Positions 16,782 through 26,900 of a stretch of DNA of 64,000 nucleotides are shown one piece after another. The notes under the pieces are model-generated. The model was not told the origin of the DNA and did no database searches. It saw nothing but the letters and a program-made list of their open reading frames with translations. The stretch's first letter is position 1; each line of letters begins with the position of its first letter. Where the stretch lies: contig NZ_FNWE01000002.1 of assembly GCF_900104645.1 (NCBI RefSeq), positions 821,289 to 885,288 of the forward strand, read 5' to 3'. Source of the DNA: Alterileibacterium massiliense (GTDB lineage Bacteria > Bacillota > Clostridia > Peptostreptococcales > Anaerovoracaceae). The position numbers were made by a program, and so were the translations under genes.

Positions 16782-17804
16782 ATGACTGGATATAATAAAT
16801 CAAATGAGATTTCACTTAGAAAATATAGAAAGAGAAGAAATAAGGCGATAATTATTGCCATTATCTTTGCAATCTTTTTATTATTTATTATTCTCGCTAT
16901 ATTTATGAAGTCATTTAATTTTAATAAGGTGAGCACATCTATTGATAGTATGTCAAGACATATTGCCGTGCTTGATATTGATGGGGAAATGAGTGATTCA
17001 AGCGATTCATCATATGACCATTTCTGGCTTATGAATACAATTGATAAGATAGGCACGAATCCGAAGAATAGGGGAATTCTGATTAGGGTAAATACGCCGG
17101 GTGGAAGCGTTTATTATTCAGATGAATTGTATAATAAACTTATGGAGTATAAAAAGAGAACTAAGAGACCAGTATATATTTATATGGAGGACATGGCAGC
17201 ATCAGGAGGATATTATATTTCTGCAGTTGCTGACAAAATATATGCCAATAGAAATTGCTGGACTGGTTCAATTGGCGTCACTACGGGAACTATGATAAAT
17301 GTGAAAGGATTGCTAGACAAGTTAGGAATTAAGGCGGAGGCAATTACTTCTGGCAAAAATAAATCCATGGGAAGTTCAACTGAAGAGATGACAGAAGAAC
17401 AAAAAGCTATAATGCAGGCCCTTATTGACGAATCATATGAGAGATTTGTTGAAATAGTAGCAAAGGGTAGAAATATAAAGATTGAAAAAGTTAAAGAGAT
17501 AGCAGATGGCAGGATTTATACAGCATCTCAGGCAAAGGACTTAAATCTTGTAGACAGGGTATGTACCGAAGATGAAGCGACATCAGATATTATAAAGGAG
17601 AATAAGTTTGGTAATATCAAATATGTTTTATTTTCTCCACCAAAGCCATCTATTTTTGATAGACTGGGATTTGTAGATTCATATATTAAAAAAGATAAAA
17701 ATTATAAAATTAGTAAGGAATTAAATAAATATAATGACTTAATAGAGCTTGCAAAAGGAGGAAATTTCATTAGCATATCGTATATATCCAATATTAGAAA
17801 ATAG
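16782..17804 (+). CDS. sppA: signal peptide peptidase SppA
   Basis: Membrane-anchored serine protease of the S49 family that degrades cleaved signal peptides. The 340-residue single-domain form is that of Gram-positives. A membrane helix is seen at about 23-44 (IIIAIIFAIFLLFIILAIFM). The nucleophile is Ser141 in MAASGGYYIS, and the general base is in SGKNKSMGS (Lys192 or Lys194, the latter matching the usual position). GSIGVTTG follows the nucleophile as in the family. The start lies behind AAGGAGATAATACATTAG, a rather long spacing. Confidence 0.92.
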   Translation: MTGYNKSNEISLRKYRKRRNKAIIIAIIFAIFLLFIILAIFMKSFNFNKVSTSIDSMSRHIAVLDIDGEMSDSSDSSYDHFWLMNTIDKIGTNPKNRGILIRVNTPGGSVYYSDELYNKLMEYKKRTKRPVYIYMEDMAASGGYYISAVADKIYANRNCWTGSIGVTTGTMINVKGLLDKLGIKAEAITSGKNKSMGSSTEEMTEEQKAIMQALIDESYERFVEIVAKGRNIKIEKVKEIADGRIYTASQAKDLNLVDRVCTEDEATSDIIKENKFGNIKYVLFSPPKPSIFDRLGFVDSYIKKDKNYKISKELNKYNDLIELAKGGNFISISYISNIRK

Positions 17805-17829
17805 TTATTAGGAGAAGAAAGGTATAATA

Positions 17830-18534
17830 ATGGCAATAAAATACAAAAGAGTTCTTATAAAATTAAGTGGTGAAGCAATTGCGGGAGAGGATAAATTTGG
17901 TGTCAATGATGAGATGACACTTAAGGTTGCAGGCCAAATTAAAGAAATTGTCGATAATGGTGTCGAAGTATCCATAGTTGTTGGTGGAGGAAATTTCTTT
18001 AGAGGTAGAAATGGCGGTAATATCGATAGAGCAACAGCTGATTATATGGGAATGCTTGCAACAGTTATGAATGCACTTGCATTACAAGACTCCTTATTAT
18101 CAATTGGATGTGATGCTAAAACGCTTACAGCGATTGAGATGAGAGATCTTGCAGAAGGATATTCAAGGAGAAAGGCACTTGATTATCTTCAGGACGGGAA
18201 GGTAGTTATATTCGGAGGTGGAATAGGAAGCCCCTTCTTTTCAACAGATACGGCAGCTGCATTAAGGGCGGCAGAAATAGATGCAGAAGTTATTTTGCTA
18301 GCAAAGAACATAGATGCTGTATACTCAGACGATCCAAAAATAAATCCTCATGCAGTTAGATATAGAGAGCTAAGCTTTATGGATATTTTGGAAAAGGACT
18401 TAAAAGTTATGGACTTAACAGCAGCTACTCTATGCAGGGATAATAAAATCAATATATATGTTTTTGCACTTTCCGGTGATGGAAATTTAATGAAAGTTAT
18501 CAATGGTGAAAATGTAGGTACTTTAATACATTAA
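17830..18534 (+). CDS. pyrH: UMP kinase
   Basis: Hexameric amino-acid-kinase-fold enzyme that phosphorylates UMP to UDP with ATP. At 234 residues it has the normal length. Motifs are KLSGEAIAG, VVGGGNFFRGR, TADYMGMLATVMNAL, GGGIGSPFFSTDTAAALRA and DAVYSDDPK. The ATG at 17830 has AGGAGAAGAAAGG upstream. pyrH then frr is a conserved pair; elsewhere they follow tsf, but here sppA precedes them. Confidence 0.97.
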   Translation: MAIKYKRVLIKLSGEAIAGEDKFGVNDEMTLKVAGQIKEIVDNGVEVSIVVGGGNFFRGRNGGNIDRATADYMGMLATVMNALALQDSLLSIGCDAKTLTAIEMRDLAEGYSRRKALDYLQDGKVVIFGGGIGSPFFSTDTAAALRAAEIDAEVILLAKNIDAVYSDDPKINPHAVRYRELSFMDILEKDLKVMDLTAATLCRDNKINIYVFALSGDGNLMKVINGENVGTLIH

Positions 18535-18544
18535 GGAGGAAAAA

Positions 18545-19093
18545 ATGTCTTTTAAAAATATTGAAGAGAGAATTTTATCAACAAAGGATAATCTAAAAGA
18601 GAACTTAAATACTGTAAGGGCAGGAAGGGCAAATCCGGCACTGCTTGACAAGGTAATGGTTTCATACTATGGAGCACCAACACCTTTAAAAAGTCTAGCC
18701 AATATTTCGACTCCTGACCCAAGGACACTTATGATTACACCTTTTGATGTAAAGGCAATTCAAGATATTGAAAGAGGAATAAACGAGGCGGACATAGGAA
18801 TTAATCCTGCAAATGATGGAAAAGTAATTAGATTGGTTATACCTCAGCTGACTGAAGAGAGAAGAAAGGAACTTACGAAGGTTATTAAGAGATTTGGTGA
18901 AGAATCAAAAATAGCAATAAGAAATGTCAGAAGAGATTTAAATGACCAATTAAAAAAAGATCAAAAGAGTGGAGAAATATCAGAAGATGATTGCAAAAAA
19001 GAGATGGATGATCTCCAGAAAAAGGTAGATAAGGCAATCAAGGAAATTGATAATATGGTAGAGGAAAAGAATAAGGAATTGATGTCGGTATAG
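18545..19093 (+). CDS. frr: ribosome recycling factor
   Basis: RRF splits post-termination ribosomes together with EF-G. It has 182 residues, close to the usual 185. Conserved segments are TVRAGRANPALLDKV, YYGAPTPLKSLANIS, PDPRTLMITPFD and RLVIPQLTEERRKEL. AAGGAGG precedes the ATG, and the gene begins 10 bases after pyrH. Confidence 0.97.
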   Translation: MSFKNIEERILSTKDNLKENLNTVRAGRANPALLDKVMVSYYGAPTPLKSLANISTPDPRTLMITPFDVKAIQDIERGINEADIGINPANDGKVIRLVIPQLTEERRKELTKVIKRFGEESKIAIRNVRRDLNDQLKKDQKSGEISEDDCKKEMDDLQKKVDKAIKEIDNMVEEKNKELMSV

Positions 19094-19120
19094 ATATAGA
19101 ACACAATATTTATTTCCTTT

Positions 19121-19138
19121 GCGTGGCTTATGCCACGC
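19121..19138 (+). other. GC-rich hairpin between frr and uppS
   Basis: GCGTGGC-TTAT-GCCACGC is a perfect 7-bp stem with a four-base loop. TTACTTAT follows and not a true T-run, so it may be a leaky terminator or a processing or stabilising hairpin within the operon. Confidence 0.6.
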
Positions 19139-19165
19139 TTACTTATATAAAAAATAGGATAATTT

Positions 19166-19921
19166 ATGAATGATTTAAAGACTAATAATCTCCCAAGGCA
19201 TATTGCCATTATAATGGACGGCAATGGAAGGTGGGCAAAACATAGAGGTAAGCCTAGATTGTTCGGACATAGGGCAGGAGCAACATCGATGAAAAAAATT
19301 GTGATTGCAACTGCAAAAATGGGAATTGAATACTTAACTGTATACGCATTTTCAACTGAAAATTGGAAAAGAAGTACGGAAGAAGTATCTGGCTTATTCA
19401 AATTAATAATTCAATATGTCGCTTCAGAGTTAAATGAGCTAATCGATGCAAATGTTCATATCAATGTAATAGGTGATTATAAAAAACTTCCTGACGCCTC
19501 GGTAAAAGCACTAGATAAAATGATAGATAAGACAAAATATAATGATGGTCTTAAATTTAATATAGCCATCAATTACGGCGGAAGAGATGACATAACAAGG
19601 GCAGTAAATCAAATAATAAGAGAAAGAGAAATTAATAATCTTTCATTTAAAACAGGTAAAACCGAGGTTACCGAAGATGATATTTCAAAGCATTTATATA
19701 CGGGAAAGATGAACTTTGATATTCCTGACCCCGACCTCCTTATTAGAACAAGTGGTGAGCAAAGACTGTCCAATTTTTTGATATGGCAATCTTCATATAG
19801 TGAACTTATCTTCACAAAAACTCTATGGCCGGATTTTGATGAAGAAGAGTATAGAAGCTTAATAGAAGCATATTCTAATAGAGATAGAAGGTATGGTGGG
19901 ATTAAGGAGGAAATAAAATGA
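19166..19921 (+). CDS. uppS: undecaprenyl diphosphate synthase
   Basis: cis-Prenyltransferase that extends farnesyl diphosphate to C55 undecaprenyl diphosphate, the lipid carrier for peptidoglycan. The 251-residue protein has the catalytic Asp18 in IAIIMDGNGRWAK, then FGHRAGA, YAFSTENWKRS and the C-terminal LIRTSGEQRLSNFLIWQSSY. The ATG at 19166 is preceded by a weak TAGGATAA. The last four bases overlap cdsA (ATGA). Confidence 0.97.
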   Translation: MNDLKTNNLPRHIAIIMDGNGRWAKHRGKPRLFGHRAGATSMKKIVIATAKMGIEYLTVYAFSTENWKRSTEEVSGLFKLIIQYVASELNELIDANVHINVIGDYKKLPDASVKALDKMIDKTKYNDGLKFNIAINYGGRDDITRAVNQIIREREINNLSFKTGKTEVTEDDISKHLYTGKMNFDIPDPDLLIRTSGEQRLSNFLIWQSSYSELIFTKTLWPDFDEEEYRSLIEAYSNRDRRYGGIKEEIK

Positions 19922-20709
19922 AGACGAGAATTATATCAGGTCTTTTAATGGTTCCACTTCTTATTATAATTTATTTTGGTAAAATTCCACTTCTCTTAGC
20001 TAGCATGGTGATTGCTATTATAGGAATAAAAGAATTTTTTACCATGTATGAGAAAAATGGTATTTTTCCGTCAAAGATAATAGCTTATTTACTTACAGCT
20101 CTCTTATACGGATACCACCTCTTTGCAGGATTTAATTTTTATTTTTTGGTATTTTGGATTGTAATATCCATAGCAATATCACTTCTATATGGACTTAATA
20201 TTTCTAATAGAGGTCCATATGATGCGATTATAACGCTTACTGGGGTTATGTATATTGTCCTTTTCACCTATCATATAGTAATGCTTGATGGAACTATTTA
20301 TAGAAACCTAGTTTGGATGATTGTAATTTCTGCATTTGGTTCTGACATATTTGCATATTTTGTTGGCTCATTTTTTGGAAAACATAAGATGGCACCTAAT
20401 TTAAGCCCTAAAAAAAGCATAGAGGGAGCAATCGGAGGAGTTATGGGAGCAGGTCTCCTAGGCATGATATTTGGTTTAATCTTTATGCATGAGATATGGT
20501 ATCACTGCCTTATAATTGGAATTACAGGGGGAATTGTTTCTGAATTTGGCGACCTAGTTGCCTCATCATTTAAGAGATATATGGGAATAAAAGATTATGG
20601 TAATCTAATTCCTGGACACGGAGGGATAATGGACAGGTTCGACAGCGTAATCTTCGTCGCTCCAGCAATTTATTATTATGTTTTGTTTGTTATCATACAG
20701 ATAAATTAA
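19918..20709 (+). CDS. cdsA: phosphatidate cytidylyltransferase
   Basis: Integral membrane enzyme making CDP-diacylglycerol from phosphatidate and CTP, the branch point of phospholipid synthesis. It has 263 residues with about eight hydrophobic segments. The signature near the C terminus is intact: SPKKSIEGAIGG, then GDLVASSFKR, KDYGNLIPGHGGIMDRFDS. The start overlaps uppS by four bases, so translation is coupled. The ribosome binding site AAGGAGG lies inside the uppS end. Confidence 0.95.
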   Translation: MKTRIISGLLMVPLLIIIYFGKIPLLLASMVIAIIGIKEFFTMYEKNGIFPSKIIAYLLTALLYGYHLFAGFNFYFLVFWIVISIAISLLYGLNISNRGPYDAIITLTGVMYIVLFTYHIVMLDGTIYRNLVWMIVISAFGSDIFAYFVGSFFGKHKMAPNLSPKKSIEGAIGGVMGAGLLGMIFGLIFMHEIWYHCLIIGITGGIVSEFGDLVASSFKRYMGIKDYGNLIPGHGGIMDRFDSVIFVAPAIYYYVLFVIIQIN

Positions 20710-20732
20710 TATTGAATAGGATTATAATTAAT

Positions 20733-21878
20733 ATGAAAGATTTAATTTTACTTGGAAGCACAGGTTCAATTGGAAGACAGACCCTTGATATTATAAGAAA
20801 TAATCCAGATAAATTTAATCTTGTAGGAATGTCTTGTAATAGCAATATTGAACTACTTAGAGAGCAGATTGAAGAATTTAAGCCTAAGGTAGTTGCTATT
20901 GCAGAAGAAAATAGTGCTAGAATTATCAAATCAGAGTTCGATAATTTAGATGTTCTTTCAACTAGCAGGGGCTTATGTGAGCTTGTAAAATATCCAGCAG
21001 ACATCGTCTTAAATGCTCTCATGGGAATAAGTGGTTTAAAACCGACATATGAAGCAATTATATCAGGCAAAGATATTGCACTTGCAAATAAAGAAACACT
21101 TGTTACAGGCGGTCAGATTATAGTCGATGCTATCAAAGAAAATAGAGTAAATTTATTTCCAATAGATAGTGAACACAGTGCAATATTTCAATGTTTAAAA
21201 TCATCTTTAAATAGCAAGGTTAAAAGAATAATTTTAACTGCATCAGGAGGACCTTTTAGAGGATACTCACTAGAAGATTTAAAAAAGGTTAAGCTTGACG
21301 AAGCATTAAATCATCCTAAATGGAAGATGGGTAAAAAGATTTCTATTGACTCTGCTACTATGATGAATAAAGGACTTGAAGTTATTGAGGCAAGATGGTT
21401 ATTCGATATTAAGGAAGATAATATTGAAGTCCACATTCATCCAGAAAGCATAATTCACTCAGCAGTTGAATTTGAGGACAATTCAATTATAGCTCAGATG
21501 GGAACTCCAGATATGCGAATTCCGATAAGTCTCGCATTAAATTATCCCGATAGATTAAAACTTGAAAGTGAAAAGCTTGATTTATTTGAAATTGGAAAAC
21601 TTAGCTTTGAAAGACCTAATAGACAGGTTTTTAGGTGTCTTGATATTGCATACAATGCACTTAAAGAAGGAAGCGGAGCTACGATTGCCATGAATGGTGC
21701 TAATGAAGAGCTAGTAAATCTATTTTTAAATAAAAAAATTCAATTTATAGATATACAAGAAAATCTCGAGATATTGATGGAAAGAGAATCCTTTGAATCA
21801 CCAAAATCAATAGATGATATTATGATGATTGATAAAGAAGCAAGAGCTATAGTTAGAGAGATTATAGGTAAAAATTAA
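20733..21878 (+). CDS. dxr: 1-deoxy-D-xylulose 5-phosphate reductoisomerase
   Basis: NADPH-dependent enzyme of the MEP isoprenoid pathway (DXP to MEP), the target of fosmidomycin. I start it at ATG 20733, giving 381 residues and the usual N terminus MKDLILLGSTGSIG. An in-frame TTG at 20712 would add seven residues but has no ribosome binding site. Visible motifs are the nucleotide-binding GSTGSIG, ALANKETLVTGG, the metal ligands in PIDSEHSAIFQ, TASGGPFRG, and HPKWKMGKKISIDSATMMNKGLE. Its stop shares bases with the next start (TAATG). Confidence 0.95.
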   Translation: MKDLILLGSTGSIGRQTLDIIRNNPDKFNLVGMSCNSNIELLREQIEEFKPKVVAIAEENSARIIKSEFDNLDVLSTSRGLCELVKYPADIVLNALMGISGLKPTYEAIISGKDIALANKETLVTGGQIIVDAIKENRVNLFPIDSEHSAIFQCLKSSLNSKVKRIILTASGGPFRGYSLEDLKKVKLDEALNHPKWKMGKKISIDSATMMNKGLEVIEARWLFDIKEDNIEVHIHPESIIHSAVEFEDNSIIAQMGTPDMRIPISLALNYPDRLKLESEKLDLFEIGKLSFERPNRQVFRCLDIAYNALKEGSGATIAMNGANEELVNLFLNKKIQFIDIQENLEILMERESFESPKSIDDIMMIDKEARAIVREIIGKN

Positions 21879-22879
21879 TGTTAACATTTTTATTGACAAT
21901 ATTATTATTTAGCGTGATGGTAATACCGCATGAATTTGGACATTTTGCGGCAGCTAAGCTATCGGGAATCAAGGTCAATGAATTTTCTGTAGGAATGGGT
22001 CCTAAGATTTTTCAAAAGCAAGGAAATGAAACAAAATATTCAATTAGAATATTCCCAATTGGCGGATTTTGTGCTATGGAAGGTGAAGATGAGGAAAGCG
22101 ATAACCCAAGGGCATTTAATAATGTATCAACTCTAAAGAAAATTTTTGTACTATCATCAGGTGCTATAATGAATATCCTCGTTGCATTACTTCTTATGAT
22201 AATAACCGTACAGATAATTGGAACACCTACCAATGTTATTGGGTCTATTGAAAAAAATTCACCTGCAGAGATAGCAGGGCTTAGAGCAGGGGATAGAATA
22301 GTTGAATTAGATAATAAAGAGATAAATTCATGGGAAGATTTTGTTCAGGAAATGAGAACAAAGGAGTCCGAACAAATAGAAATTGGAGTAGAAAGAAAAG
22401 GAAATTATAAAGAATTTATTATAAATCCAATATATAAAGATGGGAGAGAAGTAATAGGGGTTACATCAAAGCCAGGTCATGATGTCTTTAAATCGGTAAT
22501 TTATGGTTCCAAGTCGACATGGCAAATTAATTCAGCAATGTATTCAGGTCTTTATAAAATGGTAACAGGAAAGGTTAATTTTAAGAAAAATGTTGCAGGT
22601 CCTATCGGTATAATAAGCTTGGTTGGTAAAACTAGCAAGGAAGGATTTATTTCATTTATCTATCTTGCAGTCATCATTTCAATAAATTTAGCTGTAATAA
22701 ATATGTTGCCATTTCCTGCTCTTGACGGAGGGCGAATAATATTTACGCTCATAAGAAAAATTACAGGCAATGCCATTTCAGATGAAATGGAAGGCAAGAT
22801 TCACCTTGCAGGATTTGCAATTCTAATTGCTTTACTTATATTCGTGACATGGAATGATATTTTAAGGCTTATAAGTTAG
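21878..22879 (+). CDS. rseP: RseP-family site-2 zinc metalloprotease
   Basis: Membrane-embedded protease of the S2P family (RasP in Bacillus). It performs intramembrane cleavage of anti-sigma factors and of remnant signal peptides. The 333 residues include the zinc motif HEFGH (His18, Glu19, His22) in the first membrane helix, one PDZ domain (about 115-190, with GLRAGDRIVELDNKEI), and NMLPFPALDGGRI in the third helix with the Asp metal ligand. A single PDZ is usual for Gram-positives. It overlaps dxr by one base. Confidence 0.94.
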   Translation: MLTFLLTILLFSVMVIPHEFGHFAAAKLSGIKVNEFSVGMGPKIFQKQGNETKYSIRIFPIGGFCAMEGEDEESDNPRAFNNVSTLKKIFVLSSGAIMNILVALLLMIITVQIIGTPTNVIGSIEKNSPAEIAGLRAGDRIVELDNKEINSWEDFVQEMRTKESEQIEIGVERKGNYKEFIINPIYKDGREVIGVTSKPGHDVFKSVIYGSKSTWQINSAMYSGLYKMVTGKVNFKKNVAGPIGIISLVGKTSKEGFISFIYLAVIISINLAVINMLPFPALDGGRIIFTLIRKITGNAISDEMEGKIHLAGFAILIALLIFVTWNDILRLIS

Positions 22880-22887
22880 GAGAAGAA

Positions 22888-23955
22888 ATGAGCAATCAGG
22901 TGAGATGCGGAAGAGTTCTCATAGGAGGAAATGCACCTATTTCAATACAATCAATGACTAATGTTGATTCAAGAGATGAGAATTTATTGATTAACCAGAT
23001 CAATGAACTTGAAGAAGCAGGCTGCGACATAGTAAGGATAGCAATTCCTGATGAAGAATCAGCAAAAACCTTAGGGAAAATAAGGAAGATGACGGATATG
23101 CCACTTGTTGCAGATATTCATTTTGATTATAGACTTGCAATCTTAGCTATGGAAAATGGTGCTGACAAGATAAGAATTAACCCAGGTAATATTGGCGGGC
23201 GAGATAGATTAAAAAAGGTCGTTGATTTTGCAAAAAAGAAAAATATACCAATTAGGGTGGGTGTAAATTCAGGTTCATTAAGCCGTGATATTATTTCAAA
23301 ACATGGAGGAGTTACACCAGAAGGACTTGCAGAAAGTGCAATTAACACCCTAAAAGTAATAGAAGATATGGGTTATGACAATCTTGTTCTTTCTATAAAA
23401 TCTTCTAATGTTACAATGAATTACAAGGCACACCTCTTGGCAAAAGATAAGATAAATCATCCCCTTCATATTGGAATAACTGAATCAGGATCTTCAAATA
23501 ATGGAAAAATCAAGTCGGCAATTGGAATTGGAGGGCTACTTCTTGCAGGCATAGGTGATACGATAAGAGTTTCACTTACTGACAATCCAATTGAAGAAGT
23601 CAAATTTGCAAAGAAAATTTTAGAAACACTTGATATAAGAAAAAAGCAGATAGAGATAGTCTCATGTCCAACCTGCGGAAGAACAAAAATAGATTTAATT
23701 TCACTTGTAGATAAGGTAGAAAAAGTGCTAGAGCAAGTTGAAAAAGAAAGGAAATTATTAAATTTAAAACCTATAAAAGTCGCTGTGATGGGCTGCGTAG
23801 TTAATGGACCAGGTGAATCTCGTGAAGCTGATTATGGAATTGCAGGGGGAAGAGGAGAGGGCATCATATTTGCAAAGGGAGTTATTATAAAAAAAGTTCC
23901 GGAAGAAGATCTAGTAGAAGAATTAATAAGAATTATTAAGAGCGATTATGAATAA
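22888..23955 (+). CDS. ispG: HMBPP synthase (GcpE/IspG)
   Basis: [4Fe-4S] enzyme of the MEP pathway that converts the cyclic diphosphate MEcPP to HMBPP. It has 355 residues, the bacterial two-domain form. The three cluster cysteines are Cys260 and Cys263 in SCPTCGRTK and Cys303 in MGCVVNGPGE, with the Glu of GPGES as fourth ligand. The barrel begins with the typical SIQSMTNVDSRD. TAGGAGAAG precedes the ATG. It overlaps polC by eight bases. It depends on the SUF system for its cluster. Confidence 0.97.
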   Translation: MSNQVRCGRVLIGGNAPISIQSMTNVDSRDENLLINQINELEEAGCDIVRIAIPDEESAKTLGKIRKMTDMPLVADIHFDYRLAILAMENGADKIRINPGNIGGRDRLKKVVDFAKKKNIPIRVGVNSGSLSRDIISKHGGVTPEGLAESAINTLKVIEDMGYDNLVLSIKSSNVTMNYKAHLLAKDKINHPLHIGITESGSSNNGKIKSAIGIGGLLLAGIGDTIRVSLTDNPIEEVKFAKKILETLDIRKKQIEIVSCPTCGRTKIDLISLVDKVEKVLEQVEKERKLLNLKPIKVAVMGCVVNGPGESREADYGIAGGRGEGIIFAKGVIIKKVPEEDLVEELIRIIKSDYE

Positions 23956-26900
23956 AAGATTTAAATATGAATTTCCCGAGGAAATTATTACGAGGGAAGA
24001 ACTTGCGAAAATTGCAAATAAAAGAGAAGAAGAACTTCATTTTGAAGTCGGAAAGATTGAATTTGACAAAAAAAGCTTGAAACTGATTATTTCGGGCAAG
24101 CTGAATTTTGTTATGTCACAATTTATTAAGAAAAAATATAAAGAGTGGCTTAGAACTAGGATTGATGGCATTAAAAATATAGAATTTATTGAAATATATG
24201 ATAATGAATATAGCTCAAATAATAATGACAAATCAAGAGATAAATCAGAAATTAAACAAGATAGGATAATATACGGAAAAAGGATTAAAGATGATTCAAT
24301 AGAATATAGAGAAGCTATTGATCTAATTGGTGATAAAAATGGCGTAGTAGTTGAAGGAGAGATTTTTAAGATAAATGAACCTAAAAAAATAAATAAAGAA
24401 ACGCACCTTGTTGAATTTGTAATATCAAAGTCAAATGATACGCTTAGAATTAAATTTTTTATGAAAAGCAAAAATTTTGATGAAAAATTTAAACAGCTAG
24501 TCACTGGAGGATATGTTAAGGTCTTTGGAGATTCTGAGATAGATAAGTATGATAAGAGACATCTTATTAAAGCTCGTTCGATAAATATAATAGATAAGCC
24601 GGAAATTATTGATAGATATGAAAATGGGAAAAGAGTGGAGCTACACGCACACACAGTTATGAGTGATAATGACGGATTTACAGAAGCTGAGTATTTGGTA
24701 AATCAGGCTGCTAAATGGAATCAAAAAGCAGTTGCCATAACTGACCATGGAGTTGTTCAGTCATTTCCTGATGCGTGCATGGCTGCTGATAAATTAGCAA
24801 AAAAGGGAATTGATATAAAGATAATCTATGGAATGGAGGGATATATATACGACGACGAGGGATGCATTAACGACGACGGAAGTATTGATATAAAGAAAAA
24901 AGGTACGAATCATATTATTTTGCTTGCTAAAAACATGATTGGTCTCAAGAATTTATATAAGCTTGTTTCGATTTCTCACATAGATTATTTTTATAAAAAG
25001 CCTCGTTTACCTAGAACTATAATAGAAAAATATAGAGAGGGAATAATAATTGGTAGTGCCTGTGAGGCAGGAGAAGTGTATAGAGCCTTGCTAGATGGAA
25101 AAACAGAAGATGAGCTTTTAAAAATTGCTTCTTTTTATGATTATCTGGAAATTCAGCCTAGAGGAAATAATCGCTTTCTGGTTGAAAAGGGAATCTTGTC
25201 CTCGGAAGAAGATATTCTTAACCTAAATAAAAGAGTGGTAGAACTAGGAGATAAACTTGGTAAGCTGACTGTTGCTACCACAGATGCTCATTATCCTACT
25301 GCTGAATCAGCTATTTATAGAAATATAATAATGTATGGAATGGGATTCAGTGAAACTAATTCAAACAACCTATATCTTAAAACCACGGATGAGATGATTG
25401 AAGAATTTGATTATCTTGGAGAGAGGGCTCATGAGGTAGTTGTAACAAATACAAATAAAATCGCAGATATGATAGAAGTGATAAGACCTATTCCTGCTGA
25501 AAAATACTATCCTGAAATACCTGATGCAAAGGAAAAATTATATAAGAGTTGTTATGACAGGGCAGGCGAGCTCTATGGAGATCCACTTCCGCCTGAAATA
25601 AAGGAAAGGCTCGAAAAAGAGCTTGAATCCATAATAGGAAATGGATATGCCGCACTCTATATAGCAGCCCAGATGCTGATTAAAAAGTCTGAAGAAGATG
25701 GTTATGTTGTAGGTAGCAGAGGTTCTGTAGGTTCGTCCTTTGCAGCAACTATGGCAGGAATAACAGAGATAAATCCAATCGCACCACACTATAGATGCCC
25801 CAAATGCAAGCATTTTGAGTTCGCAGAAGATATATTGAAGTACGATGTTGGCTTTGATATGCCTGATAAAAAATGTCCAGAATGTGGAGAGCTTCTTATA
25901 AAAGATGGATTCAATATTCCATTTGCAACTTTTTTGGGATTTAAAGGAGATAAGGAGCCTGATATTGACTTAAATTTTGCTGGTGAATATCAAGCTAGAG
26001 CACATAAATATGTAGGAAAGATATTTGGTGAAAAAAATATCTTTAAAGCGGGGACTGTTTCAAAGATAAAAGAAAGAACGGCCTTTGGCTTTGTAAAGAA
26101 ATATATTGATGAAACAGGACTTAATGCTTCCCAATCAGATATTGATTTACTTGTAAAAGGTTGCAGTGGAGTTAAAAGAACTACAGGTCAGCACCCAGGT
26201 GGAATTATTGTGCTTCCTGAAGGGCATGAAATATATGAATTTACTCCGATACAAAAACCTGCTAATAAGAGGGACTCAGACATTATAACTACCCATTATG
26301 ATTATCATAAGATAGATAATAATTTGCTAAAACTAGATATCCTCGGACACGATGCGCCATCTATTTTAAGGCATCTCCAAGATATGACCGGAGTAGAGCC
26401 TAAAGCCGTTCCTCTTGATGATGAGGAGACGATGAGTATATTTACAAGCCTAGATGCTCTTAAAATAAAGATTAAAGATTATAAATTTAAGCATGGAACA
26501 TATGCAATACCCGAATTTGGAACACATTTTACAAGAGGAATGCTTGATACTATTAAGCCTACAACTTATTCAGAACTTGTTAAGATGTCAGGATTTTCGC
26601 ATGGAACAAAGGTGTGGCAGGGCAATGCCGAAGACCTAATTAAAAATAATATAGCAGGAATTGACGAGGTTATATCATGTCGTGACGATATAATGAATTA
26701 TTTAATTGTAAAAGGCGTTGAAGATAGCAAAGCTTTTAGCATAATGGAACATGTTAGAAAAAATAAAGATCTAACGACCGAAGAGATTGATATAATGAGA
26801 AATCATGATGTTCCCGAATGGTATATAGAATCATGCAAAACATTGCAATACTTATTTCCTAGGGCTCATGCAGCTGCCTATGTTATGCACGCACTTAGGT

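Noticed and set aside
20712-20732. A longer Dxr starting at TTG 20712
   Set aside because: No ribosome binding site; the family N terminus begins at the ATG at 20733.
24037-24654. A 205-codon minus-strand frame inside polC
   Set aside because: It lies wholly opposite a conserved coding region and its Ser/Leu/Phe-rich composition is what the complement of AT-rich Lys/Asp/Glu codons gives.
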